Shown here in pieces: positions 8,943 through 16,602 of a stretch of 64,000 nucleotides of DNA; the stretch's first letter is position 1; every line of letters starts with the position of its first letter. The notes under the pieces were generated by a model. The model worked only from the letters and a program-made list of their open reading frames with translations. It ran no database searches and was not told the DNA's origin. Source of the stretch: Lujinxingia vulgaris (GTDB taxonomy: Bacteria > Myxococcota_A > Bradymonadia > Bradymonadales > Bradymonadaceae); NCBI RefSeq assembly GCF_007997015.1, contig NZ_VOSM01000015.1:1-64000 (forward strand), written 5' to 3'. A program made the position numbers and the translations under genes.

Positions 8943-9752
8943 TCACTGCGGCAGGATGTGGCCAACCAGGGTGTTGTCACACTGAGGAGCGACGGGCCAG
9001 GGGTTGGGGGGAGGCGGCGGGCAAACCTGTCCAATCGGGCAAGGATTAAAGATGACTGGTGCCCACGTGCACGAACAATTTCCGGCACAGTCGCGTGTGC
9101 GAAATTCATTAATCCCGCTGCATGTGTTGTTGCAGGTACCGGCGTGTTTTTGATTCGCGTAGCATTTGCTGTTGAACGAAAGCGTCCCGGGACGCGCATC
9201 GCAGTAGCCGTTGGTCACCCGGTAGATGGGCTGCGCGCCGTCGATCGCATCGAGATCGACAGAGTCGGCGGCGAGCATGCCGGCGGTGATGGAGGCCGCC
9301 TCGTCGCGGGGGACGAAGTCGAGGGGGTTGAAGCCGTCGAGTTCGGCGGCGACGTCGGCCACTGCGGCGCTGTTGGCGCGCGCGGCGTAGGGCACCGAGC
9401 CCAGGGCCATGCGCGGGCTCATCTCGCTGTCGGTGCCGACTTTGATGCCGAGAGAGAGCTCGGTGTACTGCGCAAAAAGCTCAGCGTCGAGGGTCTCGAC
9501 CGAGCCGACGTAGTGGGTGAAGGCGCCATTGTCGATGGTGACGGTGGCGAGCTCGGTGAAGACGTCGGTTTCGGACGCATCGTAGAGGCGAAAGCGGATG
9601 TCGAGTTCGCCATCGATGGGCTCGCCATCGGCGTCGGTCAGGTAGCCCTGGACCGGGTAGTGCGCCGGGGTTTCAGCGAGCGCGGAGGGCAGCGCAAGAG
9701 CGGTGGCGGCCAGCGCAGCGGCCAGGCTGGTGAGCAATTTTGAGGTGTTCAT
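8943..9752 (-). CDS. Secreted beta-rich protein of the module pair, copy 2
   Basis: 269 aa. A Sec signal peptide ends near LPSALA (about residue 25). Residues about 30-125 match a widespread bacterial extracellular module: VQGYLTDADGEPIDGELDIRFRLYD, then a GAFTHYVGS strand and LGIKVGTDSEMSPRMALGSVPYAARA. The C-terminal half has about ten Cys (CNNTCSG, CAGNCSC) and ends CDNTLVGHILPQ. Upstream in the same direction is its lipoprotein partner (9831-10301). A paralogue with the same N-terminal domain and the same last nine residues lies at 10672-11508. Function unknown; surface or extracellular location is inferred. Confidence 0.78.
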   Translation of the reverse strand: MNTSKLLTSLAAALAATALALPSALAETPAHYPVQGYLTDADGEPIDGELDIRFRLYDASETDVFTELATVTIDNGAFTHYVGSVETLDAELFAQYTELSLGIKVGTDSEMSPRMALGSVPYAARANSAAVADVAAELDGFNPLDFVPRDEAASITAGMLAADSVDLDAIDGAQPIYRVTNGYCDARPGTLSFNSKCYANQKHAGTCNNTCSGINEFRTRDCAGNCSCTWAPVIFNPCPIGQVCPPPPPNPWPVAPQCDNTLVGHILPQ

Positions 9753-9830
9753 CGGGGTCTCCCGTGGTTCTTTCGAGGTCTGCCAGGTGCAGGCGAAGCT
9801 CGATAAGGTCATTGTTTTAAAACATTCACA

Positions 9831-10301
9831 TCAGTTGCCGGCGGCGGTGGCCGGTCGGGCTTTGTAGCTTGCGCCCTCTGCGGGAGCCGCGGTCGGAGCG
9901 CCGAGGTTGAGGCGAAGCTGGTAGCTCTCCGAGCTGGCTTTCTGAGCGCCGGCGCTCTGCTGGACGATGGAGCCGACCTGCGGAGCCGGCTCGGGATCGC
10001 TGCCGGTGTCTTCTTCCGGGTCGGGGTCGTTGCCGGTGTCTTCTTCCGGGTCGGGGTCGCTGCCGGTGTCTTCTTCCGGGTCGGGATCGTTGCCGGTGTC
10101 TTCTTCGGGATCAGGATCAGGGTCGGGATCGTTTCCGGTGTCTTCTTCCGGGTCGGGATCGTTGCCGGTGTCCTCGTCAACCTGGTCATCGGGGGTGGGC
10201 TGACGGTTGGCGGTGTCGCCGACGTTGCAGGCGCTGGCCATGAGCAACGCGCTCAAGAGCAGCGCGAGCCAGCCGGCTTTTCGGCCAAAGTTGTAGCGCA
10301 T
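9831..10301 (-). CDS. Lipoprotein with DPEEDTGN repeats, copy 2 of module pair
   Basis: 156 aa. The start is fixed by AAGGAG seven bases before the ATG. A signal peptide with lipobox LMASAC predicts lipidation. The middle is a low-complexity acidic tract of DTGNDPDPEE-type units. The C-terminus GSIVQQSAGAQKASSESYQL, followed by RLNLGAPTAAPA, resembles the short SSSYxLxxxxG modules found at the ends of many surface proteins. It probably forms an operon with the secreted protein starting at 9752 (78-base gap). A near-identical C-terminus occurs in the copy at 11579-12019. Confidence 0.77.
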   Translation of the reverse strand: MRYNFGRKAGWLALLLSALLMASACNVGDTANRQPTPDDQVDEDTGNDPDPEEDTGNDPDPDPDPEEDTGNDPDPEEDTGSDPDPEEDTGNDPDPEEDTGSDPEPAPQVGSIVQQSAGAQKASSESYQLRLNLGAPTAAPAEGASYKARPATAAGN

Positions 10302-10671
10302 TGAGACTCCTTGAAGGTGGTTCGGAATCAACATTCTGGAACGAAGTAGTGTCAGCAAAGCAAAAGCGCGCGCCGGGATCAAGAGAGGCGCTGACTTATC
10401 GGTCAAGAGTGCTTGGAGGACACTGCTTTGCGGTGAGCGCTTGCTGCGTTGCGTCAATTGAATGTGACGTTAAGCAAAGCAGGCGCGAAAATCAAAGGGT
10501 GATTTTTGCGAAGTGGGTCGAGCGATCAGACGGAGGCGCGAAGCCCAGGCTCACGTCCAAGAACGCTGAAACCCGCCACTGGATAGGCCAGGGCGGGCTT
10601 CGGGATGCGGGTTGCAGGGTTAAGGCGCGCTTAAGGCGTCTTGGCATTTTGCAGCAGTGATGGGCGAGGCA
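10302..10671 (-). promoter_or_regulatory. Shared upstream block of module copy 2: terminator remnants and promoter
   Basis: 370 bases between the 10672 stop and the lipoprotein start at 10301. A hairpin (CCCGCC-A-CTGG / CCAGGGCGGG, about 10572-10598) with a short U run on the minus strand lies just after the stop. Next, about 10443-10510 is a near-copy of 12166-12231, including GGCGCGAAAATCAAAGGGTG and CGTCAATTGAATGTGACG. On the minus strand this holds TTGACG about 150 bases before the ATG, a candidate -35 element. The palindrome half at 10500 is decayed relative to the other copy. Confidence 0.55.
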
Positions 10672-11508
10672 TCACTGGGGCAGGATGTGGCCGACCAGGG
10701 TGTTGTCGCAGCGGTCGATGTGGGTCCAGGGCGTGGGGCCCGGGCAGGGGATGCCCGGTCGCGGGATGCAGAGGACCTGGTTGCTGGCGCACACGCAGCC
10801 GCCTGAGCAGTCACGGGCACGGCGGTAACCCGTCAGGCAGAGGTTTGTGCAGCTATCGACGTTGCGCTGGGAGGCGTAGCAGGTGCTGGTGAAGGAGAGC
10901 GTGCCGGGCGACTCATTGCAGTAGTGGTTTGTCACCCGATAGATGGGAAGCGCGCCATCGACGGCGTCGACATCGACGGAGTCTGCGGCGAGCATGCCGG
11001 GAGTGACGGCGCCGGCCTCATTGCGGGGGACGAAGTCGAGGGGGTTGAAGCCGTCGAGGGCCATCGCGGTGTCGGCGGTGGTGGCGTTGGTAGCCTGGGT
11101 GGCCAGGTCGGCCACCGCCGCGCTGCTGGCGCGCGCGGCGTAGGGCACCGAGCCCAGGGCCATGCGCGGGCTCATCTCGCTGTCGGTGCCCACCTTGATG
11201 CCCAGGGTCATGGAGGGGGCCGAGGCGAAGAAGTCGGGCGAAAGGGCCTGCTCGCTGCCCAGGTAGTAGGTAAAGGCGCCCTGGTCGACGGTGACTTCGA
11301 CGATCTCGCTCCAGAGCGCGGTCTCATCGCCTTCCTGGTAGATGGAAAAACGCATGTCGACCTGCCCGTCGATGGGGGCGCCGTCGGCGTCGGTCAGGTA
11401 ACCCTGGACCGGGAAGAGGGCCGGGGTGTCAGCGAGCGCGGCGGGCAGCGCAAGAGCGGTTGCGGCAAGGGCGGCGGTGAGGCCGGTGAGCAGTCTGGAG
11501 GTGTTCAT
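10672..11508 (-). CDS. Secreted beta-rich protein of the module pair, copy 1
   Basis: 278 aa. Signal peptide of about 27 residues (LPAALA), then the same extracellular module as copy 2 (VQGYLTDADGAPIDGQVDMR, LGIKVGTDSEMSPRMALGSV). The segment ATQATNATTADTAMALDGFN is an extra spacer relative to copy 2. The Cys-rich tail differs in detail (CTNLCLTGYRRARDCSGGC) but ends with the same CDNTLVGHILPQ. It follows the lipoprotein ending at 11579 by 70 bases. The two N-terminal domains are far more alike than the tails, which suggests duplication and then divergence of the Cys-rich part. Confidence 0.78.
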   Translation of the reverse strand: MNTSRLLTGLTAALAATALALPAALADTPALFPVQGYLTDADGAPIDGQVDMRFSIYQEGDETALWSEIVEVTVDQGAFTYYLGSEQALSPDFFASAPSMTLGIKVGTDSEMSPRMALGSVPYAARASSAAVADLATQATNATTADTAMALDGFNPLDFVPRNEAGAVTPGMLAADSVDVDAVDGALPIYRVTNHYCNESPGTLSFTSTCYASQRNVDSCTNLCLTGYRRARDCSGGCVCASNQVLCIPRPGIPCPGPTPWTHIDRCDNTLVGHILPQ

Positions 11509-11578
11509 GGTGTTCTCCCCTGGGTTGAGTTCTGTCTGGAAGGTGCAGACAGGGTTGAGTGCAATGGTCAGGTCAACA

Positions 11579-12019
11579 TCAGTTGCCGTGGCTCACGGTG
11601 GGTCGGGCGTTGTAGCTTGCGCTCTGTGCGGGAGCTGCGGTCGGAGCGCCGAGGTTGAGGCGAAGCTGGTAGCTCTCCGAGCTCGCTTTCTGAGCGCCGG
11701 CGCTCTGCTGAACGATGGAGCCGACTTGCGGGGCCGGCTCGGGATCGCCGCCGGTGTCTTCTTCGGGATCGGGGTCAGGGTCGTTGCCGGCGTCGTCCTC
11801 CGGATCAGGGTCAGGATCGCTGCCGGTGTCCTCTTCCGGATCCGGGTCAGGGTCGTTGCCGGTGTCCTCGTCGGGGTCGTTGCCGGTGTCCTCGCCCACC
11901 TGCTCATCTGTCGAGGTCTGGCTGCTTGTGGGGTCGGTGGTGTTGCAGGCGGTGGCCATGAGCAACGCGCTTAAGAGCAGCGCGAGCAAGGCCGGCGTCG
12001 GGCCGAAAGAATTGCGCAT
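11579..12019 (-). CDS. Lipoprotein with DPDPEEDTG repeats, copy 1 of module pair
   Basis: 146 aa. Lipobox LMATAC, then an acidic DTGNDPDPDPEED tract. The C-terminal segment (about 35 residues) is almost identical to that of the lipoprotein at 9831-10301. A GGAG precedes the ATG. The acidic tract is shorter than in the paralogue, as expected of a slippage-prone repeat. It is the first gene of module copy 1. The role is unknown; an outer-membrane or surface lipoprotein is inferred. Confidence 0.77.
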   Translation of the reverse strand: MRNSFGPTPALLALLLSALLMATACNTTDPTSSQTSTDEQVGEDTGNDPDEDTGNDPDPDPEEDTGSDPDPDPEDDAGNDPDPDPEEDTGGDPEPAPQVGSIVQQSAGAQKASSESYQLRLNLGAPTAAPAQSASYNARPTVSHGN

Positions 12020-12165
12020 AGAGACTCCTCCTTAATGGGGCGGACACGCCACGCTGGAATGAAGAAGAGGCAGCAGAGCACGGGCGGCGGCATCGCTGAA
12101 TGGCGGCGTTGGCCACCGTGCGAAAGCGCCTTCGGGGCGCTCTTCATCGAAGAGCGCCGACTGGT

Positions 12166-12236
12166 TACGTCAATTGATTGTGACGCTAAGCAAAACAGGC
12201 GCGAAAATCAAAGGGTGATTTTCGCGCCTGTTGAGG
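12166..12236 (-). terminator. Hairpin terminator and conserved CGTCA-N8-TGACG site
   Basis: On the minus strand a 17-bp perfect stem (AACAGGCGCGAAAATCA with its complement) and a 5-base loop end in GTTTTGCTT. This is a good intrinsic terminator for the lipoprotein ending at 12286. Directly after it lies CGTCACAATCAATTGACG, whose TTGACG may be the -35 of the next module. The block is duplicated, partly decayed, at 10443-10510. Confidence 0.72.
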
Positions 12237-12285
12237 CTTCTGCGCGGCGTCTCAGAGAGTAAGACGCCGCGTGATGTGGCTGTGG

Positions 12286-14877
12286 TCAGGGCATGTTCAC
12301 GGTGACATTGGTGGTCTGGTCGGCATGGACCACGATGTCGTGGGTGTGGGTGAGGTGGAACGTTCCGGCGGTCGCGCCTTCGATGTAGACGCCGACTTCC
12401 CACTCCCCGGCCGGGACATTCTGCAGGTTAAAGGTACCGCTGGAGGTGGTCAGCACGGCGGGCACGGTGGTGTTGATGAGCCCGCGGTTGAGCGAGATGG
12501 TGGCGTTGGCCACAGGTTGCCCGCTGCTGTCGGTCACAATGCCGCTGACCGAGCCCTGGCCCGGATCGTCGCCGATGCGCAGCACGTAGGTGGAGGAGCT
12601 GCGGTTGAGGTAGCCCATGGTGTCGACCGAGACCAGGTGGAAGGCCCAGATACCGGGCTCCAGATCGGCCAGCAGGATCTGCTTCTGGTCGACGGGAAGC
12701 GCCAAGTCGTCGTGGGTGGGGACGGTGTCGCCATAACGGTCGACGACGTAGCGGTAGCCGGTGAAGTTGCTCTCGTCGTGGCGATCGGTCCAGCGGATGA
12801 AGGCGTCGTCGTTGTTGTAGAACTGCCTCTGGTTGGCGTGGGTGTCGCTGGAGAGGGTGGGCGGCCCGTCGGTCAGGCGCACCGTAAAGTGCGTGGGGGA
12901 CTCGCCGACCTCAAAGCCGCTGTCGACGGAGGTGATGTGGAGGTAGTTGTCGCCGGCGGAGACGTCCTCGCGGGAGTAGGTGATCACATCCTGATCGGTG
13001 AACTGGCCGTTGGAGGGAGTGACCCGGGTGTAGGGGCTGCGATCGAGGCGGTGGTAGTAGCCCTGAAGGTTGGGGAAGGGGCGCTCCCAGCTGAGCGCGA
13101 TGGTGTCGAAGTCGTCGTTGTAGACGCGGCCGCTGACCGGGTGGGTGGAGCTGAAAAGTTGCAGCGGGGGCAGGATGTCTTGCGTGACCACGCCGGTGAT
13201 GGTGCCGGTGACGTCGATGCTCTCGCCATAGAAGAGTTTGACGCGGCCGTCGCCACCGATTCCGCCTTCGGCGGAGTCCCCACCTTCGGTGCTGACGGTA
13301 CCGGAGATCGTCAGGTCGTTTGCAGCCAGGCGGATGCCACCGCCGGAGCCTCCGCCACCGTCGTAGGAAGGGGAATATGGAGCGTCCTGACCGTTGGCCT
13401 GAACGCTGCCCTCAATGAGGATAGTGCCGGCTTCCAGGCTCAGGCGCCCGCCACCCAGGCCTCCTAAGTGTTCGGTGCTGTTGGCGCTGTAGCCCTTGCC
13501 TCCGCGGCTGCCGAAGCTGACCTCGGAGGTGGGTTCGCTACCGAAGGTGCTACCTGCGGACGTGCAGAGGAAGCCGGTGCCTCGAGTCCCGTAGCTTCCG
13601 CCGCTTCCGTCGGTGTAGCTGTAATCACTGCTGCAGTAGCGTCCGTCACGACCGCGCCCGCGGGGATCGTCTCCGGTGGGGGACATTACGATGGAGCCGC
13701 CTAACTCCACATGAATGGAGCTTGCGCGGATGGTCAGATCGCCTGTGGGGCTGGTGACGGTGACGCCGGGACGTATGATAAAGGGGCCATTGACGATGAT
13801 GAGCCCGTCGAGGTTGGTGTCGGCGGTGATGTCGAGCTCATCAAGCGCGCAGGTTGCGGCGGTGATGTCGCAACTTCCAGCGCAAGTTTCAGCGACTTCC
13901 CATGCGGTGCCGGCGCTGTTGCAGGTTTCGACGTTCTGGCCGTTGCAGCGCTGCTGGCCGGGCTCACAGGCGCCGGTGCACAGGCCCGCGTCGCAGCCAA
14001 CAGCGCAGGTGGCCACGTGCAGATACGCGGTGCCGGTGGCGTTGCAGAGCTCGGCGACCTGTCCGTTGCAGCGGCGGGCGCCGGGCTGGCAGCTGACCTC
14101 ATCGTCGCACTGGCCGGCCGAGCAGCTTAAGGGGCAGGACTGGCTTGCGACCCACTGGCCGCTCTGGCAGGTCTCGACGCTTGCGGCGTCGGCCGAGCAA
14201 CGCTCCTCGCCATCGGTGCAGCCGATGCAGATGCCGTCTTCGCAGGTGAGGTTTTCGCCGCAGCTCTCGGTGGCCGACCAGTCCAGACATCCTGTGTTTT
14301 GCGTTTCACAGGCCTGGAAGGCGCCCTCGCCGTCGCAGCGAAGTTCGCCCTCGGTGCAGGCATCCTCACAGCTCGACTGGCACTGGCCGCCGGAGCAGAT
14401 CAGGTCGTCTTCGCAGGATTCAACCTCAGACCACTCCGGGCAGCCGTCGACATTTTCGACGCAGGTGCGCACGCCGTCGCCGGAGCACTCGCTGCTGCCG
14501 AACTCGCAGATCTCGTCGCAGCCGGCGGCGCAGCGCCCGCCGGTGCAGACCTCGTCGTCCTGGCAGGCCACCGGGTCGGCCCACTGCGCGCAGCCTTGCA
14601 GGCTCACGCAGCTCTGCGCGCCCTCCTCGGTGCAGCGCGAGGTGCCTGGCGTGCAGACGTCGCAATCGCCCGTGTCGCCTGGATCTTCGGAATCACCGGG
14701 ATCTTCGGCATCACCGGGATCGTCAGTATCGGTGCCGACATCAGTGAGGTCACCGGCGTCGGGGGTGTTGGCCCCGCCATCGCCCGAGCCACAGGCTGCC
14801 AGCGCCGCGCCAAGCGAGACCACCATCAGGCTCGTCAGCAGCTGCTGACGAACACGTCGAAAAAGTTCAGCGTTCAT
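12286..14877 (-). CDS. Large Cys-rich surface lipoprotein with C-terminal carboxypeptidase-regulatory-like domain
   Basis: 863 aa from the ATG at 14877. Lipobox LAAC, then a DPGDxEDPGD acidic linker (about 45-75). Residues about 75-355 hold about ten Cys-rich units of the CxxxxxxCxGxGVRTC / CxPGQQRCNGQNVETC type. A glycine-rich stretch (RGRDGRYCSSDYSYTDGSGG and GGGGSGGGIRLA) resembles a beta-helix or Gly-rich adhesin core. Fibronectin-like stretches follow. The last about 85 residues (SGIVTDSSGQPVANATISLN ... AGEWEVGVYI) match a carboxypeptidase-regulatory-like beta-sandwich. Cell-surface adhesion or recognition is inferred. It has its own terminator and a divergent neighbour at 15003. Confidence 0.8.
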   Translation of the reverse strand: MNAELFRRVRQQLLTSLMVVSLGAALAACGSGDGGANTPDAGDLTDVGTDTDDPGDAEDPGDSEDPGDTGDCDVCTPGTSRCTEEGAQSCVSLQGCAQWADPVACQDDEVCTGGRCAAGCDEICEFGSSECSGDGVRTCVENVDGCPEWSEVESCEDDLICSGGQCQSSCEDACTEGELRCDGEGAFQACETQNTGCLDWSATESCGENLTCEDGICIGCTDGEERCSADAASVETCQSGQWVASQSCPLSCSAGQCDDEVSCQPGARRCNGQVAELCNATGTAYLHVATCAVGCDAGLCTGACEPGQQRCNGQNVETCNSAGTAWEVAETCAGSCDITAATCALDELDITADTNLDGLIIVNGPFIIRPGVTVTSPTGDLTIRASSIHVELGGSIVMSPTGDDPRGRGRDGRYCSSDYSYTDGSGGSYGTRGTGFLCTSAGSTFGSEPTSEVSFGSRGGKGYSANSTEHLGGLGGGRLSLEAGTILIEGSVQANGQDAPYSPSYDGGGGSGGGIRLAANDLTISGTVSTEGGDSAEGGIGGDGRVKLFYGESIDVTGTITGVVTQDILPPLQLFSSTHPVSGRVYNDDFDTIALSWERPFPNLQGYYHRLDRSPYTRVTPSNGQFTDQDVITYSREDVSAGDNYLHITSVDSGFEVGESPTHFTVRLTDGPPTLSSDTHANQRQFYNNDDAFIRWTDRHDESNFTGYRYVVDRYGDTVPTHDDLALPVDQKQILLADLEPGIWAFHLVSVDTMGYLNRSSSTYVLRIGDDPGQGSVSGIVTDSSGQPVANATISLNRGLINTTVPAVLTTSSGTFNLQNVPAGEWEVGVYIEGATAGTFHLTHTHDIVVHADQTTNVTVNMP

Positions 14878-15002
14878 CTTATTCTCCAGGGCCGTCGCAG
14901 AAGGGGGCGACGAGAAAAAATTTTGAAAAGCACGCGTGGCGCGAAGGTTAGAGCGATACGAGCAACATTTCAAACTGCGCACCGGTTGCGCGCTCACTTG
15001 CG

Positions 15003-16013
15003 ATGAGGTTGGCGATGATTCAACAAAACGCGACGATCTACATGGTGCTCAACCCGAGTTCGGCGGCCGATGAGGCGCTGCGCGAGCTGGTGAGCGAACT
15101 TCGCGAGGGGGGGTATAGGGTGTGTCCGCGCTGCACCTGGGAGGAGGGTGACGGCGCGCGCGCGGTGGCCGAGGCAGCCGCAGACAACGCACAGCTTGTG
15201 GTGGCCTGCGGCGGCGACGGCACTCTGCACGAGGTGGCCAACGCGTTGATGACACTCGATGCGGCTCAGCGCCCGGCGATGGCGGGGCTTCCTTATGGCA
15301 CGGGTAACGACTTTTTGACGGCGCTGGGCGTCGACCCGAAAAGTGGCGCTGCGCAGCTTGCTGACTGGCTTGGTGGCGAGCCCTGGCCTGTGGATGTGGG
15401 GCGCATCAACGATCGCCACTTTATCAATATGGCCACCGCGGGGGTGGGCGCGACGGTCACCGCCGAGACCTCCCGTGGCTTTAAAGATGTGGCCGGAAGT
15501 CTGGCCTATTTTGTCAAAGCCATTCCCGCGGCCTTTGATATGCCGGTGCATCATCTTAACGCCCGCGCCCCGGGGCTGGAGTGGGAGGGGGAGGCGGCGT
15601 TTATCTTTGTGGGAAATGGCCCGCAGTCCGGCGGTGGCTGGAACTTCTGCCCGGCGGCCCAGATCGACGATGGGCTGCTCGATCTGGTGATCGTGCCGGC
15701 GATGGGGCTCACCGAGATGATCGCGCAGATGCGCGAGCTGGTGAAACAGCCCGACGCTGTCGATTGTCATGACATCATCTACCGTCAGGTCAAAGAGGCG
15801 CATCTTCGTTTTGAAGAAGAGGTGCCCCTGAACCTCGACGGGGAGAGTTTTCCCGGGCAGGAGTTCAAGTTCTCGGTGATTCCGGGAGTTCTTTCTTTTC
15901 TGGGCCCGCGCGCGCCGACGGTCTCCGCGGAGGATGATGGTGCAGAGAGCGACCAGGGTGGCGCGAAGGTTCTGGGCGAAGAAGGCGAAATTCGGCCAGA
16001 TCCGCGCGCTTGA
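15003..16013 (+). CDS. Diacylglycerol/lipid kinase family protein (YegS/DgkB-like)
   Basis: 336 aa from 15003; the Met codon at 15015 has the better Shine-Dalgarno (GAGG five bases upstream), giving 332 aa. The kinase catalytic motif ACGGDGTLHEVANAL is at residues 68-82 and GLPYGTGNDFL follows. Both are diagnostic of DAGK-catalytic proteins. The later block NLDGESFPGQEFKFSVIPG matches the usual C-terminal beta sandwich. It phosphorylates a lipid such as diacylglycerol, sphingosine or undecaprenol at the membrane; which one cannot be told. The last about 40 residues are an acidic extension. Confidence 0.85.
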   Translation: MRLAMIQQNATIYMVLNPSSAADEALRELVSELREGGYRVCPRCTWEEGDGARAVAEAAADNAQLVVACGGDGTLHEVANALMTLDAAQRPAMAGLPYGTGNDFLTALGVDPKSGAAQLADWLGGEPWPVDVGRINDRHFINMATAGVGATVTAETSRGFKDVAGSLAYFVKAIPAAFDMPVHHLNARAPGLEWEGEAAFIFVGNGPQSGGGWNFCPAAQIDDGLLDLVIVPAMGLTEMIAQMRELVKQPDAVDCHDIIYRQVKEAHLRFEEEVPLNLDGESFPGQEFKFSVIPGVLSFLGPRAPTVSAEDDGAESDQGGAKVLGEEGEIRPDPRA

Positions 16014-16130
16014 AACAAGATGTGAACTCGTTTGGCAAAGTGGTGCGGCGAGCCTATGGTTTGTCGGCACCGAGGAACATGTGTGCAGGATCGGGGGATG
16101 AAAGCGTTGATAACTGCGTCAGGAGATGAT

Positions 16131-16478
16131 GTGAGCGACGAGACGATTTTTTCGAAAATCATTCGCGGGGAGCTCCCCTGCGACAAGGTCTATGAGACCG
16201 ACGAGGTGCTGGCGTTTCGGGATATCAACCCGGCCGCGCCGGTGCACGTGCTGGTGATTCCCAAAAAGCCCATCGTTAACGTGGGTCATGCTGAGGAGGA
16301 TGACGCGCTGCTTCTCGGCAAGCTGATGCTCGCTGCAAAAGAGGTCGCGCGTCTGGAGGGCCTTGAGGAGAGCGGCTTTCGGCTGGTGGTCAACAACGGC
16401 GCGGAGGTGGGGCAGACCGTCTTTCATCTGCACGTGCATGTGCTGGGCGGGCGCGACTTCTCCTGGCCGCCGGGCTGA
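16131..16478 (+). CDS. hinT: HIT family nucleotide hydrolase (HinT-like)
   Basis: 115 aa from GTG 16131, which has AGGAG five bases upstream and gives exactly the usual family length. An ATG at 16098 would add 11 residues without homology. It begins DETIFSKIIRGELPCDKVYE, carries FRDINPAAPVHVLVIPKKPI, and ends with the triad HLHVHVLGGRDFSWPPG, all typical of the HINT branch. These enzymes hydrolyse AMP-N phosphoramidates. The last His of the HxHxH motif is the nucleophile. It lies alone between a lipid kinase and a thiolase. Confidence 0.9.
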   Translation: MSDETIFSKIIRGELPCDKVYETDEVLAFRDINPAAPVHVLVIPKKPIVNVGHAEEDDALLLGKLMLAAKEVARLEGLEESGFRLVVNNGAEVGQTVFHLHVHVLGGRDFSWPPG

Positions 16479-16602
16479 GCCTGACAGGCCCGTGGGAAGA
16501 CGATGTGGCGTTGAGAAAGCGGCGATGAGGCCCGGCCGTGCGAGGGTGAGTTGCGCGCGTCTGCGGCGTTGAGATGGCGACGTATATAAAGGGAGTTGGG
16601 TG

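Noticed and set aside
12271-13467. Long open frames opposite the 863-aa lipoprotein (also 13715-14848)
   Set aside because: High GC keeps the antisense frames open. They lack domains, and the minus-strand frame has a signal peptide and ordered Cys repeats.
14636-14656. Array core in the large lipoprotein gene (GTGCCTGGCGTGC)
   Set aside because: Only a partial match, and it encodes CTPGT within a regular Cys-rich unit.
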